64,000 bases of DNA from CBDFNC01 sp965249895 (GCA_965249895.1 CBDFNC010000004.1:744001-808000), one strand, 5' to 3'; numbered from the stretch's first letter, positions 41,844 through 51,087 are shown. The notes: generated from the letters alone by a model not told the origin. Program-made: numbers and translations.

Positions 41844-43052
41844 ATGTACATACAAGTACCAAGTATTGTTCCACTCGATAATATTTTGCCCGATGAACCC
41901 TTACTGATGATGGGGGCTGGTCCCGTGCCTATCCCTGCCAAGGTTGCCAGTGCAAACTCGATAGTGATCAATCATCTTGGTGACACCATGGCGCAAATTA
42001 TCGAGCAGGTAAAAGCCATGAGCAGGTATGTATTTCAGACAGAATCGCAACATATTCTTGGGGTTGCGGGTCCAGGCTCCGCAGCAATGGAAATGGCGAT
42101 TGTCAACCTGGTTCAGCCTGGTGACCGCGTCCTTAGTATTTGCAATGGATTCTTTAGTGGCCGACTTGCCGAAATGGCGGAAAGAGCCGAAGCCCATGTC
42201 ACCCGGTTACAGGTGAATGATGGCGAGGCGGTCTCACCGGAGCAAGTTCAGCAATTTGTTGAGGAATTCAAACCGCGCGTAATCACTATCGTGCAGGGCG
42301 AAACATCAAACACTGTGTTTAACAGTACCTTGCCGGAAGTATGTAAAATTGCACGACAACACAACTGCCTGGTGATTGTTGATGCCGTATGTACCTTAAG
42401 CACCATGCCACTTGAAATGGATAAGTGGCAGGTCGATGCGGTGATCACCGGCGGGCAAAAAGGGTTATCTTCAATTCCCGGTGTATCTTTAGTGGCATTT
42501 TCCGACCAGGCGTGGGATTTCATCATGTCACGCCAAGATACCTTAAGGCATTGGTGCCTGGACGCCAAATTAGCGGACCAGTTCTGGTATAAAAAATCAT
42601 ATCATTATACTGCACCAGTCTCAGGGATCTTGGCGATCCACGAAGCCTTGCGTTTGATCTGTATCGAAACCTTACCGAAACGGTTTGAACGTCACCTGAA
42701 ATGCTCGTTAGCCCTGCAAGCCAGTATTCAAGCGATGGGATTAAGCTTGTATGTTCCAAGACCTGCCCGGCTCAATTCAGTCGTCGGCATTAACATGCCG
42801 GAAGATATTAGCGCCACTGAACTCCTTAACCATATGTCCTCGGTGCATAAAGTTGAAATATCTGGCTCGTTTGGCCCCAATATCGTACGAATCGGACAAA
42901 TGGGTGAGCAGAGTCGCACTCATAACTTGTTTCGAACGATACATGCCTTAGGTTCGAGTATGAAATTCCTTGGCTATCAGATAAATCTACCCCTAGGTGT
43001 CGCCGCACTGGAGGAAACCTTACAAAAGAACAACGGGGCATTCGATGACTAG
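41844..43052 (+). CDS. Class V aminotransferase (serine-pyruvate/alanine-glyoxylate type)
   Basis: A 402-residue PLP-dependent aminotransferase. Recognised by LLMMGAGPVPIPAKV near the start, VAGPGSAAMEMAIVNLVQPG, QGETSNTVFNS, VIVDAVCTLSTMPLEMDKW with the PLP-pyridine Asp, and the Schiff-base lysine in ITGGQKGLSSIPG near residue 206. The ATG at 41844 follows an AGGAAA ribosome site; a TTG six codons upstream is less likely. Likely reaction: transfer of an amino group from alanine or serine to glyoxylate or a related oxo acid; the exact substrate is not readable. Monocistronic. Confidence 0.85.
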   Translation: MYIQVPSIVPLDNILPDEPLLMMGAGPVPIPAKVASANSIVINHLGDTMAQIIEQVKAMSRYVFQTESQHILGVAGPGSAAMEMAIVNLVQPGDRVLSICNGFFSGRLAEMAERAEAHVTRLQVNDGEAVSPEQVQQFVEEFKPRVITIVQGETSNTVFNSTLPEVCKIARQHNCLVIVDAVCTLSTMPLEMDKWQVDAVITGGQKGLSSIPGVSLVAFSDQAWDFIMSRQDTLRHWCLDAKLADQFWYKKSYHYTAPVSGILAIHEALRLICIETLPKRFERHLKCSLALQASIQAMGLSLYVPRPARLNSVVGINMPEDISATELLNHMSSVHKVEISGSFGPNIVRIGQMGEQSRTHNLFRTIHALGSSMKFLGYQINLPLGVAALEETLQKNNGAFDD

Positions 43053-43098
43053 TATTCGTACCGCAAGGTAACGACCAGTGCGATGCATGGGCATCAGG

Positions 43099-43671
43099 TT
43101 ACGCCTGAATACCCGCCCGCTCTTTACCCTGCATAAAATTGAGATAGGCGGAACGTAACTGGGCAATTTCGGCATTCACGCCTAGTTCAACAATCTGTTG
43201 AACTAGGCCCAGCATCACCTCGTTATGTTCGGTATATTTTTTCAGTGCCTGGCCCGTCGCTATGTCCATTGCGTCAACTGAATTCCTTAAGGTGTTCAAG
43301 CCCCGAAGGAGGGTTTTCGCCCTGGTGAGCTTGGCCTTGAATTTTTCACCATATGAGCCTGTGTCCAATTGGTCAAGGTATTGTTCGGGCGCAGCCCTTT
43401 GATGATTGGTGAGACTCCGCTGTGAGGACAGCTCCGACTTAAAGCGACTCCCCTGGCTGCCAAGGAATATGCCGCTTGCGCCACGCTCTTTTTGAGTCTC
43501 ATGAACCAATCCACCAATATGAATTCCAAGTTGGGTCAGCGGCTCCATGGTATCGAGCTCCTGCACCACCTGATACCGTTCAATAATCGCACTGAGCATA
43601 AACCACAGCGCGACCAATAAAGGCAAACCTGCCAAAAGCAAAATCCTGGCTCTTACACTGCTAAACATCAA
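43099..43671 (-). CDS. NIT (nitrate-sensing) domain protein, truncated receptor
   Basis: A 190-residue protein with one N-terminal transmembrane helix (ILLLAGLPLLVALWFML) and a periplasmic NIT-type domain: LIHETQKERG-like HIGGLVHETQKERGASGIFL, FKSELSSQRSLTNHQ, LNFMQGKERAGI. NIT domains sit in front of chemoreceptor or kinase modules; here the frame stops right after AGIQA, where known receptors continue with ERAV and a second membrane helix. It is therefore a receptor cut off after its sensor, or a rare stand-alone sensor. No ribosome site problem: ATACCTCCG upstream gives GGAGGTAT before the ATG. Confidence 0.65.
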   Translation of the reverse strand: MMFSSVRARILLLAGLPLLVALWFMLSAIIERYQVVQELDTMEPLTQLGIHIGGLVHETQKERGASGIFLGSQGSRFKSELSSQRSLTNHQRAAPEQYLDQLDTGSYGEKFKAKLTRAKTLLRGLNTLRNSVDAMDIATGQALKKYTEHNEVMLGLVQQIVELGVNAEIAQLRSAYLNFMQGKERAGIQA

Positions 43672-43981
43672 TACCTCCGTTTATTATCCCCTGCCCAGCG
43701 GACCTTCAACACTCTTGTATTGAAGCATCTAACACTGAAGGCATTATCATGTGAACGCTTTATAGCGCTTTAGGGATACTATCCACGGCTGAAGCCCCCA
43801 TTTATTGCCAAATATCAATTAATTGACAATAAATCATCTACCCCTCTAATTAGGTAATAAAACAGTGCAGTTCATACTATTCTAAGCCATCAAATTCTGC
43901 GTTTTAGCTGCCGGATTTGCTCTGGTGTACCGAGGGGCGTTAGCATCTCGGTACAATTTTTACGCCTTGCGCTCAGTTTGC
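43672..43981. other. Gene-free stretch with one hairpin
   Basis: 310 bp without an ORF. A 9-bp hairpin (TGTACCGAG...CTCGGTACA, 43926-43955) is followed by ATTTTT on the plus strand. It looks like an intrinsic terminator, but no plus-strand gene precedes it. Confidence 0.4.
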
Positions 43982-44329
43982 TTAAAAAAAGCCGGACATC
44001 TTAAGCAGGCGGCCCTTATCATCGTACTCACCAAAGCTCGTTCCTTTCATCATAATTTCACCTCCGAGATTGAGTAAATGCCAGTCCGTCAGGCTTTGCT
44101 GGTTATGAACCTTTTGGTTAACGGTCATAAACGAACAATCAGGGAACAGCAGTTGAAACTGTTTCATATATTCACTGATCTCTTCGATCCCATCCGCTTT
44201 TCCCGAGGGATCACTATAAACAGCTTCCGGGTCTAAGCACTTGCCGAGCAGACCCTTGCGTTTAACAGTATTTGGTTCACTCCAAGCCTGGGAATATATT
44301 TGCCAGTTGGTTTCTAGCTGAACTGTCAT
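43982..44329 (-). CDS. SnoaL-like (NTF2 fold) protein
   Basis: A 115-residue protein of the NTF2/SnoaL superfamily: YSQAWSEPNTVKRKGLLGKC, DPEAVYSDPSGKADGIEEIS, WHLLNLGGEIMMKGTSFGEY and DDKGRLLKMSGFF. These folds form small cone-shaped domains used as isomerases, hydratases or ligand binders; no catalytic residues can be assigned. It lies 17 bp after the truncated oxidoreductase on the same strand, so it was probably the second gene of that operon. Confidence 0.7.
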   Translation of the reverse strand: MTVQLETNWQIYSQAWSEPNTVKRKGLLGKCLDPEAVYSDPSGKADGIEEISEYMKQFQLLFPDCSFMTVNQKVHNQQSLTDWHLLNLGGEIMMKGTSFGEYDDKGRLLKMSGFF

Positions 44330-44346
44330 TTGCCATACTCCAAAAG

Positions 44347-44575
44347 TTAATCGTGTATTCTTACGCAGAGTTTTCCGGTGTTAGTGCCTTCAATAAAATG
44401 ATTCAGCGCCATAGGTGCGTTAGCTAAGCCATCGACAATGTGCGTGACCGATACCAGTTCATTGTCCCCAACAAACTGATCAAGCTCCGCCAATAAAGCA
44501 TTAAAATCCGCCAGCTGGTCCATCATAATAAAGCTGCGTAGCTGGACTCGCTTATTGAGCAGTGGCAGCAACGCA
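44347..44575 (-). pseudogene. NADP-dependent oxidoreductase (MDR family), 5'-deleted
   Basis: Only the C-terminal 75 or so codons remain: GRLALLPLLNKRVQLRSFIM then DQLADFNALLAELDQFVGD and VTHIVDGLANAPMALNHFIE then GTNTGKLCVRI, the end of a quinone-oxidoreductase-like MDR enzyme (family: PLLNKRLxxxGFI...GLENAPxAF...GxNxGKLVVRV). Sequence switches directly into the LysR gene on the opposite strand at about 44575. Confidence 0.75.
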
Positions 44576-45411
44576 AGGCGGCCAAATTTCTCGACGTTCA
44601 ACCCTCTTCTGTTTCACGCCAAATAGCAGCGCTTGAGGCGGAACTCGGCACCTCTTCGTTAAAACGCACTACCAGAAAGTGCCGTATGACAGATGCCGGG
44701 GAGGTTTACTACCAGCATCTTTTAAGGATATTCAACGAGCTGGATGCCGCTAATAATGCACTACTGGATCTGAATAAAAAAATCGCCGGCACCGTGCACG
44801 TAAGCGCTACTGGGGTATTTAGTAGCGCAAAAGTCATCCCACTATTAGCCCTATTTCATACTCAATATCCCGATATTCAGATTTAATTAACGGGTGATGA
44901 ACAAATCGTAGATTTGACCCAAGACAAGGTGGACCTTTGTATTCGGATTGGCTTGCTGCCGCACAGTAACCTTATCGCACGCAGGCTCTGGAACACGCAG
45001 TTTCGGCTATATGGCAGCAAAGATTATCTGTCTCAATATGGCAGTCCAAATTCGCTGGAGGAGCTGGCTCAGCACAATTGCCTGCAATATTCCCAGCTGG
45101 GTTGGAATCATTGGATGGTGTTTAATCGCAGGAACAACAAATACGAAAAGCTAGATACCCAAGGTTTTTTGCGGCTGAACAATGTCCCAGCTTTGCTTTG
45201 CGCTGTACACAGGGGCTTGGGGCTAGCCTTATTGCCTGATTGGAGCATCGAGCCCGGTAATACCGAAATGGTGGAATTGCTTAGCGAGCACAAGTTCAGT
45301 GCGAACAAATTGGGTGAAGCCGATGTTCATTTGCTCTACTTACAAAAGAAATATTTGTCACCCAGAATTAGAGCTGTCATTGAATTTTTAACCCAATCTT
45401 TCAAACGTTAA
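44575..45411 (+). pseudogene. LysR-family regulator, 5'-deleted and with an internal stop
   Basis: Reads from the recognition helix KAAKFLDVQPSSVSRQIAAL then EAELGTSSLKRTTRK, followed by the effector domain GTVHVSATGVFSSAKVIPLL. A TAA at 44884-44886 interrupts the frame just after HTQYPDIQI; the same frame resumes LTGDEQIVDLTQDKVDLCIR and continues to ...RIRAVIEFLTQSFKR. About 25 N-terminal codons including the start are missing. It once faced the oxidoreductase gene head to head, as LysR regulators usually face their targets. Confidence 0.8.
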
Positions 45412-45478
45412 CTTACTGGAAAACCACACCTCTTAACAGGGCACAGATAGCTGTCTATCCATGCCCTACTTTCCGTCG

Positions 45479-46609
45479 TTATTTTCCGGACTGATAAACC
45501 ATGAATTTATTGTTCTCAGCGATAACGTCAACATTGCCGAACAAGCGTTCTAGCTTCACATCATAGTCCAATTGACGATTACCAATAATGATCAATTGAC
45601 CACTTGGTTTAAGGACTCGTTTGGCCTCGAAAAACATTTGCCAGGCAATATGGTCTGTTATAGCGGTCAGCTGGTGAAATGGCGGATTACAAATAACCAG
45701 GTCGGCGCTTTTCGATGGGAACTTTTCCAAACAGTTGTTGGCGATAACCCTGACTTGTTCGGGAGCCTTCAGGTTTGCCTGGGCATTGGCCCGACAAGAG
45801 GCTACCGCCATAAAACTCTCGTCAACGCAGGTGATCTTGGCCTGAGGATTTAGTTTGGCCGCTTTAATACCAATCACACCATTGCCACAACCTAAGTCGA
45901 CAATGTGCTCATACTTGTCATCTTGCGGGATATGTTCGAGTAACAAGCGAGCACCGATATCCAGGCTCTCACCGGAAAAAACATTGGCATGATTGGAGAT
46001 GGTTAATCCGTGCTCAGGTACCTGCCACTGCCTAGGCTCGGGCATGGGTTTGGCGAGTGTCGCGTCGGGCTGACAAAAAATCAGACGCGCCTTTTTCTTC
46101 GCCAGGGAAGTCTTGGTCTCACCAAGAAACTTCTCAAACAGATTAAGTGTCGAAGTATGTATTTCCTTCACCTTCGCCGCGCCAATAACCAGACAATCTT
46201 TCGGTAACAGGTGGCAAAGTTGCTGTAGCTGCCAGCTCAACAAGCGGTTGTTTTTCGGCAGTTTGATCAGTACCAGCTGTGGGTTCTCGGGTAACTCGGC
46301 TAAGCAGTCGATAATTTTAATATGTGGTAATTGGTTCGCCTTAAGGTTAGCGATGCAACCCTGTTTCGCTACCAAAGAATCCGTCACACTGGTCACTTTT
46401 GCTTTTTCAGCAAACCAGTTACTTAACGCGCCAAAACTATCATTAAAAATCACAATGGGCCGTTCCGCGTCAAACTCAAGCTTAAGCTCATGGATGTGAT
46501 TTATCATATACTCATCAGCCGCATCCCAGGCTTGCAGGGTTTCCATTTTACGCTCAGGGTAACGCTTTAGGGTTAGCGTACGTTCATGCAGTGTTAGCTT
46601 TTGATTCAT
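45479..46609 (-). CDS. rlmG: 23S rRNA (guanine(1835)-N2)-methyltransferase
   Basis: SAM-dependent enzyme methylating G1835 of 23S rRNA. The 376-residue protein has the duplicated methyltransferase plan of RlmG/RsmC: a degenerate N-terminal domain (FNDSFGALSNWFAEK) and a catalytic C-terminal one with VDLGCGNGVIGIKAAKLNPQ (SAM motif I) near residue 238, VDES, and the catalytic motif ICNPPFHQ near 310. The N-terminal RYPERKMETLQAWDAADEYM is typical of RlmG rather than RsmC. Monocistronic. Confidence 0.9.
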   Translation of the reverse strand: MNQKLTLHERTLTLKRYPERKMETLQAWDAADEYMINHIHELKLEFDAERPIVIFNDSFGALSNWFAEKAKVTSVTDSLVAKQGCIANLKANQLPHIKIIDCLAELPENPQLVLIKLPKNNRLLSWQLQQLCHLLPKDCLVIGAAKVKEIHTSTLNLFEKFLGETKTSLAKKKARLIFCQPDATLAKPMPEPRQWQVPEHGLTISNHANVFSGESLDIGARLLLEHIPQDDKYEHIVDLGCGNGVIGIKAAKLNPQAKITCVDESFMAVASCRANAQANLKAPEQVRVIANNCLEKFPSKSADLVICNPPFHQLTAITDHIAWQMFFEAKRVLKPSGQLIIIGNRQLDYDVKLERLFGNVDVIAENNKFMVYQSGK

Positions 46610-46771
46610 TACCGACTACTTTTTATCTGGTTTGCTGTAAGGCTGTTATTCTCGCAAAAGAGAAGTCAGCTGCCTACCTATATCGACATTAATGCTGGCA
46701 AACTTGTCTTTATTCCTCTTTAACGCCTGCTTCGAGGGCTATCGCTCTCGTCTGGGCCAGACTGCCAACCG

Positions 46772-47803
46772 TTAATTGCGGAGTTTAAGCTCAACCAAGA
46801 CAGGGGCATGGTCTGTGCTCATTTTATCCCGGCGGTAATCCGCATGAGTTAAATGTCGGTCAAAGGTCCGGTAGCGAGTAACCTTGGCCAAACTTAAATC
46901 ATCCGTCGCATCAAATTCATTGGATAAAAGAATATAGTCCAGCACATTGCCTCGGCCGCCATAATAATGGGTCGCAGGTCTGATGGTTTGCAGCGACTCT
47001 TCCAGCATATCATACGCATCTTTAAGGGTGAGACGCTGGATAAGAGCAGTCACTTCACGAGGTAAAAACTCAGTTTTTGCACCATCAACCTCGCGAAGCT
47101 GATGGGCGCTGACTAAATGCTTTAAGGCGCTAGAGGTCAGGTTGTCGTTAAAATCACCCAGTAGAATTACCGGCCAGCCAGTTTGCTCCCTTTGCTGAAG
47201 GAAATCATGATATAAAATGGTAGCTTCGGTGCCACGTTGGATGGATGAAAACCAGCTCCCGGCAACTTCATGTAAACAGGCTTGTTTCACCTTGCGCCGC
47301 CAGTTTACCTCCCCCTGGGCCACCTCCCCGTCAGGGCGCTGAGACTTTAAGTGCACCACATAAACCAGGCACGTATTTAGTCCGGGAATTTTCACCTCTG
47401 CTCGGATCGGTATACGGTTAAATGAAAATTCCGGTTTGAGTCCAAGCATCTCGAGCAGTGTTGGCTCTACGGGCGCTGGCGAAGCTGAAAGAATGGGGAA
47501 ACGTGAGGCCAGCGCAACGACAGGTTTATGATATACATATTCACCCTTGAGTTGCGGCTGATCTACCGTGACAAAGTAGTTATAACCCAATTTAGCCACC
47601 AAATCTTTTAGCGCATCCGGGCTAAATACCTCCTGAAAACCGACAATATCCGCCCTCGCCTTGGTTAGTAACTGGCTGATCCATTGTTCTTTTCTATCCC
47701 AGTCTTGGGCAGGGTAAATATTTTCGAATTCGTAACATGCAAAAGGCGGCCTGACATAGTTAAGCAGGTTAAATGTAAGAACTTTAAAACTGTGGTCAAT
47801 CAA
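46772..47803 (-). CDS. Endonuclease/exonuclease/phosphatase-family hydrolase
   Basis: A 343-residue metal-dependent phosphoesterase of the EEP (DNase I-like) fold: FKVLTFNLLNY at the start, ADIVGFQEVFSPDAL with the metal-binding Glu, VYVVHLKSQRPDG, ILLGDFNDNLTSSAL with the Asp-x-Asn pair, DYILLSNEF, and STDHAPVLVEL with the terminal Asp-His. No signal peptide is seen. Substrate class (nucleic acid, phosphoinositide or other) cannot be decided. It lies 100 bp downstream of the DUF368 gene beyond a terminator. Confidence 0.85.
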   Translation of the reverse strand: MIDHSFKVLTFNLLNYVRPPFACYEFENIYPAQDWDRKEQWISQLLTKARADIVGFQEVFSPDALKDLVAKLGYNYFVTVDQPQLKGEYVYHKPVVALASRFPILSASPAPVEPTLLEMLGLKPEFSFNRIPIRAEVKIPGLNTCLVYVVHLKSQRPDGEVAQGEVNWRRKVKQACLHEVAGSWFSSIQRGTEATILYHDFLQQREQTGWPVILLGDFNDNLTSSALKHLVSAHQLREVDGAKTEFLPREVTALIQRLTLKDAYDMLEESLQTIRPATHYYGGRGNVLDYILLSNEFDATDDLSLAKVTRYRTFDRHLTHADYRRDKMSTDHAPVLVELKLRN

Positions 47804-47865
47804 GGGCTGTCTGGAGATTAGAGTAAAGTGAATAAATTGATTATGCCTTTGGCAAGGCCATTGTC

Positions 47866-47895
47866 AAACACCCTGACCATTGGCGCAGGGTGTTT
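47866..47895 (-). terminator. Terminator after the DUF368 gene
   Basis: AAACACCCTG and CAGGGTGTTT form a 10-bp stem with a 10-base loop, 12 bp after the DUF368 stop codon on the minus strand. Confidence 0.7.
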
Positions 47896-47907
47896 CTGTC
47901 AAGTCGC

Positions 47908-48849
47908 TTACACCTTATCTTCCGTTAGCTTTTCCAGCAGCAAAATTAACAATAACCCGGTCAGCATCAAGCCAATACACACTAAAGTATTTGGATCCTG
48001 ACCACTGACCACACCGTAATCTGAAGGCATAATATTTTGCTGCATCAAAGGTTTTTCTATGCCCTTGGAATTGGTGTAAGAAGTGACCACCTCTTTCCAC
48101 GGCCACAACGCATTCAGCGAGCCAATAAGAAAACCTGTGAGCAGGGCAAAGGTCACCTGATGAAAGCGGGCTAATAACCAGGACAACAACCGGGAAAATG
48201 CAATTAAACCAAACACGCAGCCAGCCAGAAATAGGGCCAATAAATCCCAGGAGTAACTGGTCACGGCAGCAAGCACATGACCGTACATACCCATTAACAA
48301 CAGAATAAAGCTGCCGGAAATGCCGGGTAAAATCATGGCGGTAATGGCGATTGCGCCCGACACGGCATAAAACCAGGCGTCAGGATTCGCCTCAGCAGGG
48401 GAAATACTGGTGATCCAAAACGATACCCCGGCACCTATCAGCAAGCTGGCAATAGTTTTCCCGTCCCAGCTTTCAATTTGTCTGCCAATATGGATAACGG
48501 AAGCAATAATAAGTCCAAAGAAAAACGACCAGACAAACAGCGGGTGATTTTCCAGCAAAAAGGTAATGAGCTTGGCCAGAGAAACGATACTGGTTAATAG
48601 GCCACCAAACAAAACCACCAGAAAGGTGCCGTCAATATGCTGCCAAAACGCTTTGATACCACTGCCAAACAACAGCTTAACCGCCTTAATGTCTATTGAT
48701 TTTATCGCACCTAACAGGCGCTCATAAATTCCCGTAATAAAGGCGATGGTTCCCCCGGATACACCTGGCACCACGTCTGCAGCGCCCATACCGGCACCTT
48801 TGAGAAATAGCATTAGCCATTCTTTATTTGTATTGGATTCCTTCGACAT
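47908..48849 (-). CDS. DUF368 membrane protein (undecaprenyl-phosphate translocase type)
   Basis: A 313-residue polytopic membrane protein with about eight helices. The inverted-repeat family motifs are clear: GAADVVPGVSGGTIAFITGI near residues 17-36 and ITAMILPGISGSFILLLMGM near 172-191. Members of DUF368 have been reported to recycle the cell-wall lipid carrier undecaprenyl phosphate across the inner membrane. The C-terminal part has a short polar loop (NSKGIEKPLMQQNIMPSDYG). Followed by a terminator; no operon partners. Confidence 0.85.
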   Translation of the reverse strand: MSKESNTNKEWLMLFLKGAGMGAADVVPGVSGGTIAFITGIYERLLGAIKSIDIKAVKLLFGSGIKAFWQHIDGTFLVVLFGGLLTSIVSLAKLITFLLENHPLFVWSFFFGLIIASVIHIGRQIESWDGKTIASLLIGAGVSFWITSISPAEANPDAWFYAVSGAIAITAMILPGISGSFILLLMGMYGHVLAAVTSYSWDLLALFLAGCVFGLIAFSRLLSWLLARFHQVTFALLTGFLIGSLNALWPWKEVVTSYTNSKGIEKPLMQQNIMPSDYGVVSGQDPNTLVCIGLMLTGLLLILLLEKLTEDKV

Positions 48850-48948
48850 AGACCTAAGCTACTCCTGATCCTAAAAATTCGCGGAGATCATATGAGATCC
48901 TGCTTCAATTTGCTAGAAGCGACTGTTTTATGTGGTAAACAAGTGCAC

Positions 48949-49506
48949 TCATTTGTCATAGGGATTTAACTTAGCGTTGAGCACATGGTCTTGCCAACGA
49001 CCGTTAATTTTCAAATAGGACTTGGCGACACCTTCTCGCTCAAAACCCAGCCGCTTTAGCAAATGTTCACTGCGGGTATTGTGCAGCAGGTGATTCGCCA
49101 TTACCCGATGCAGTCTTAGTTCCTTAAACACATAATCGAGCCCGGCATTAACTATTTCATACATAATGCCTTTGCCCTGCTGTGTCTCATCGACGGAATA
49201 GCCCAGGTAACACGCTTGGAATGCACCGCCGACTATTTGACTGAAATTGCTTATCGCCACTACCTTGCCATTGTTACGGTCCAATGCCACAAGCTGCACG
49301 GACTCTAGTGCTAAATAAGTTTTGTATGAATCAATAGCGCGCTTTTCCCAGTAAGGTAGCTGGTAAAAACTGGCTTTTCTGGTGGGCTCCCAAGGTGTCA
49401 AATAGTCTTTGTTACGGACATAATATTCACATACCGAGTTCGCCAGTTTAGGATTAAGCAAGGTCACCAACGTGTTTTCTGTGTTTATTACCGGAATTTG
49501 GTTCAC
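48949..49506 (-). CDS. rimJ: Ribosomal protein N-acetyltransferase RimJ
   Basis: A 185-residue GNAT acetyltransferase matching RimJ, which acetylates the N-terminus of ribosomal protein S5. Shared stretches are YYVRNKDYLTPWEPTRKASF, AISNFSQIVGGAFQACYLGY, SVDETQQGKGIMYE (acetyl-CoA loop), HRVMANHLLHNTRSEHLLKR and LGFEREGVAKSYLKINGRWQ. The start is GTG at 49506, preceded eight bases upstream by a very strong AAGGAGAGG site. Monocistronic. Confidence 0.87.
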   Translation of the reverse strand: MNQIPVINTENTLVTLLNPKLANSVCEYYVRNKDYLTPWEPTRKASFYQLPYWEKRAIDSYKTYLALESVQLVALDRNNGKVVAISNFSQIVGGAFQACYLGYSVDETQQGKGIMYEIVNAGLDYVFKELRLHRVMANHLLHNTRSEHLLKRLGFEREGVAKSYLKINGRWQDHVLNAKLNPYDK

Positions 49507-49675
49507 GCTCCCCTCTCCTTGTGGCTATCTATCCAATTCATATTAACCTTTTGCTCCGATAAATACCTATTTCACCGGCAAACTCTTGGTAGCAAAGCTG
49601 AAGAGCTAGACTTGAAGTGTTGCAGCGAACCGCTTTAGCTGAGCTTCAGGCATCAATAGTTTATCTATACCCAAA

Positions 49676-49931
49676 CTACTTCAAGATGCAGGTTTCAGCG
49701 AGAGGTCGTTGGTTTTCAGGCAAGGCAGTCGCTTTGATTAATAGTAACTCTATTCGAAAAGTGGCTAACGCAGTATGAAAGCCAAGGAGACTCGCCCTTC
49801 GGGAGCTTCTCCGGGGACTCATCTCAGCGTTAAACGAGGTTGAAATAGGTCGCTATTCCTTCTCTCGTTTGCCTTGTTCTGAATCCCCAGAGAAAGCTCT
49901 GAACCCCGTACTTTGAAGTAGCTTGGGTATA
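49676..49931. repeat. TATACCCAAGC-type inverted-repeat element, copy 1 (MITE-like)
   Basis: 256 bp bounded by imperfect inverted repeats: TATACCCAAACTACTTCAAG at the left and its near complement CTTTGAAGTAGCTTGGGTAT at the right (one mismatch in about 19). Internal palindromes include CGCCCTTCGGGAGC. No ORF. It ends 32 bp before the downstream gene and may supply promoter or terminator signals. Confidence 0.7.
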
Positions 49932-49963
49932 GAACAGCCGGGTTAATAGCGCGACGGAGTTTC

Positions 49964-50728
49964 ATGTCATTTCCAGCAAAATGGGCATTGGTCTTTCTGC
50001 TAATTGCACCGCCGATAATGGCAGAAAAAAAAACCATAACGATATGTACCGACAATAACCTCTGGTACCCATTTACTTATATGGAAAATAACCGTTCAAA
50101 AGGATTACATGTCGATATTGTTCGCCTCGCTTGTAATCAGATAGATTGGCAGTGTAAATTTACGCCTCTCCCCTGGAAACGATGCTTATCCTATATGAAA
50201 CGGGGAGGAGTTGACGGGGTTGTATCCGCCTCATACAAACCAAAACGGGCCGATTATATGCACTACCCACCGGGAGCTGAGAAAGATAAAAAGTCGATTT
50301 GGCGAGTCACCCAGGCGGAATATGTCGTGGTCACTGCACTGGAAAGTGGCTATCAGTTTACCGGAGACCTCACCACACTGCCTCAGCCGGTCAGGGCTCC
50401 GTTAGGTTACTCCATCGTTGATGATCTCACCAAGTCCGGTGTGGAAGTCACCACTCAAAGGCATGCCATCGATAATTTCGTGAGCCTGGCACACAGTAAA
50501 CGAGGCAGCGTTATCAGCATTACAACTAATGCCAGATATATTAATCAACAGGGTGAGCTCAAAAACAGCTTTAAAATCCATTCTCCGGAGATCAAATCAA
50601 AGTCGTACTACATGGCCTTCTCCAAAAAATCCACCATCAGCCCCCATGACAAAGGGCTTCTTTGGCAAGCCATTGTTGATATCAGGGAAAATCAGCTTCA
50701 AATGAAGCAGCTGATTAAACAGTACTGA
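49964..50728 (+). CDS. Periplasmic solute-binding-like protein (SBP_bac_3 type)
   Basis: A 254-residue exported protein of the family-3 solute-binding fold: signal peptide (cleavage after PIMA), TITICTDNNLWYPFTYMENN, SKGLHVDIVRLACNQIDWQC with two cysteines likely disulfide-linked (Cys residues also in WKRCLSYM), and GGVDGVVSASYKPKRADYMH. No ABC permease is adjacent and the sequence is diverged from true amino-acid binders, so it may be a stand-alone sensor-type binder, as is common in Alteromonadales. Start ATG at 49964. Confidence 0.75.
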   Translation: MSFPAKWALVFLLIAPPIMAEKKTITICTDNNLWYPFTYMENNRSKGLHVDIVRLACNQIDWQCKFTPLPWKRCLSYMKRGGVDGVVSASYKPKRADYMHYPPGAEKDKKSIWRVTQAEYVVVTALESGYQFTGDLTTLPQPVRAPLGYSIVDDLTKSGVEVTTQRHAIDNFVSLAHSKRGSVISITTNARYINQQGELKNSFKIHSPEIKSKSYYMAFSKKSTISPHDKGLLWQAIVDIRENQLQMKQLIKQY

Positions 50729-50734
50729 ATATTG

Positions 50735-50782
50735 CGCGAAGTCAGCCAGTGCCGGGTTCGCCGAACAAGTTCGACTCCTACC
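50735..50782 (+). repeat. GTAGGAG/CTCCTAC repeat, partial copy 2
   Basis: Right two thirds of the element: GCGAAGTC...GTTCGCCGAACAAGTTCGACTCCTAC, lacking the left GTAGGAGCGGAT end. It starts 7 bp after the binding-protein stop codon. Confidence 0.65.
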
Positions 50783-50815
50783 AGACACGCAAGGGAGTTT
50801 GCCTATTGTTATCCT

Positions 50816-50992
50816 TCAAGTTGGGCATTGGCTATATAAGAGCTCCGAAATGATTTCATTCACTGCCGCCAATTCTAATCCCTCTCCTTCGCAGCGCACT
50901 TCAATCAAAGCCCGCGGTTGAAGAATAAATGCGAACTGAACTCGCATTTGATGCTTCTCGTTACTGTAAACAAACTTAATCGGTTGCTTCAT
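50816..50992 (-). CDS. Possible 58-residue protein or C-terminal remnant
   Basis: MKQPIKFVYSNEKHQMRVQF, AFILQPRALIEVRCEGEGLE and LAAVNEIISELLYSQCPT: a compact alpha/beta-looking sequence with clean codon use. The frame remains open upstream (IPCFRDVEHKAGL), so it could also be the tail of a lost longer gene. No family recognised and the ribosome site is weak. Confidence 0.4.
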   Translation of the reverse strand: MKQPIKFVYSNEKHQMRVQFAFILQPRALIEVRCEGEGLELAAVNEIISELLYSQCPT

Positions 50993-51087
50993 CAGCCCGG
51001 CCTTGTGCTCTACATCTCTGAAACAAGGTATTAGCTGTAAAAGCCCTATACTTAACGTTAAATGGACATATAAACAGGCAACGGACT

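Noticed and set aside
43926..43961. Hairpin plus T run as the terminator of a small RNA
   Set aside because: No promoter or conserved RNA could be seen upstream, so I did not call an RNA gene.
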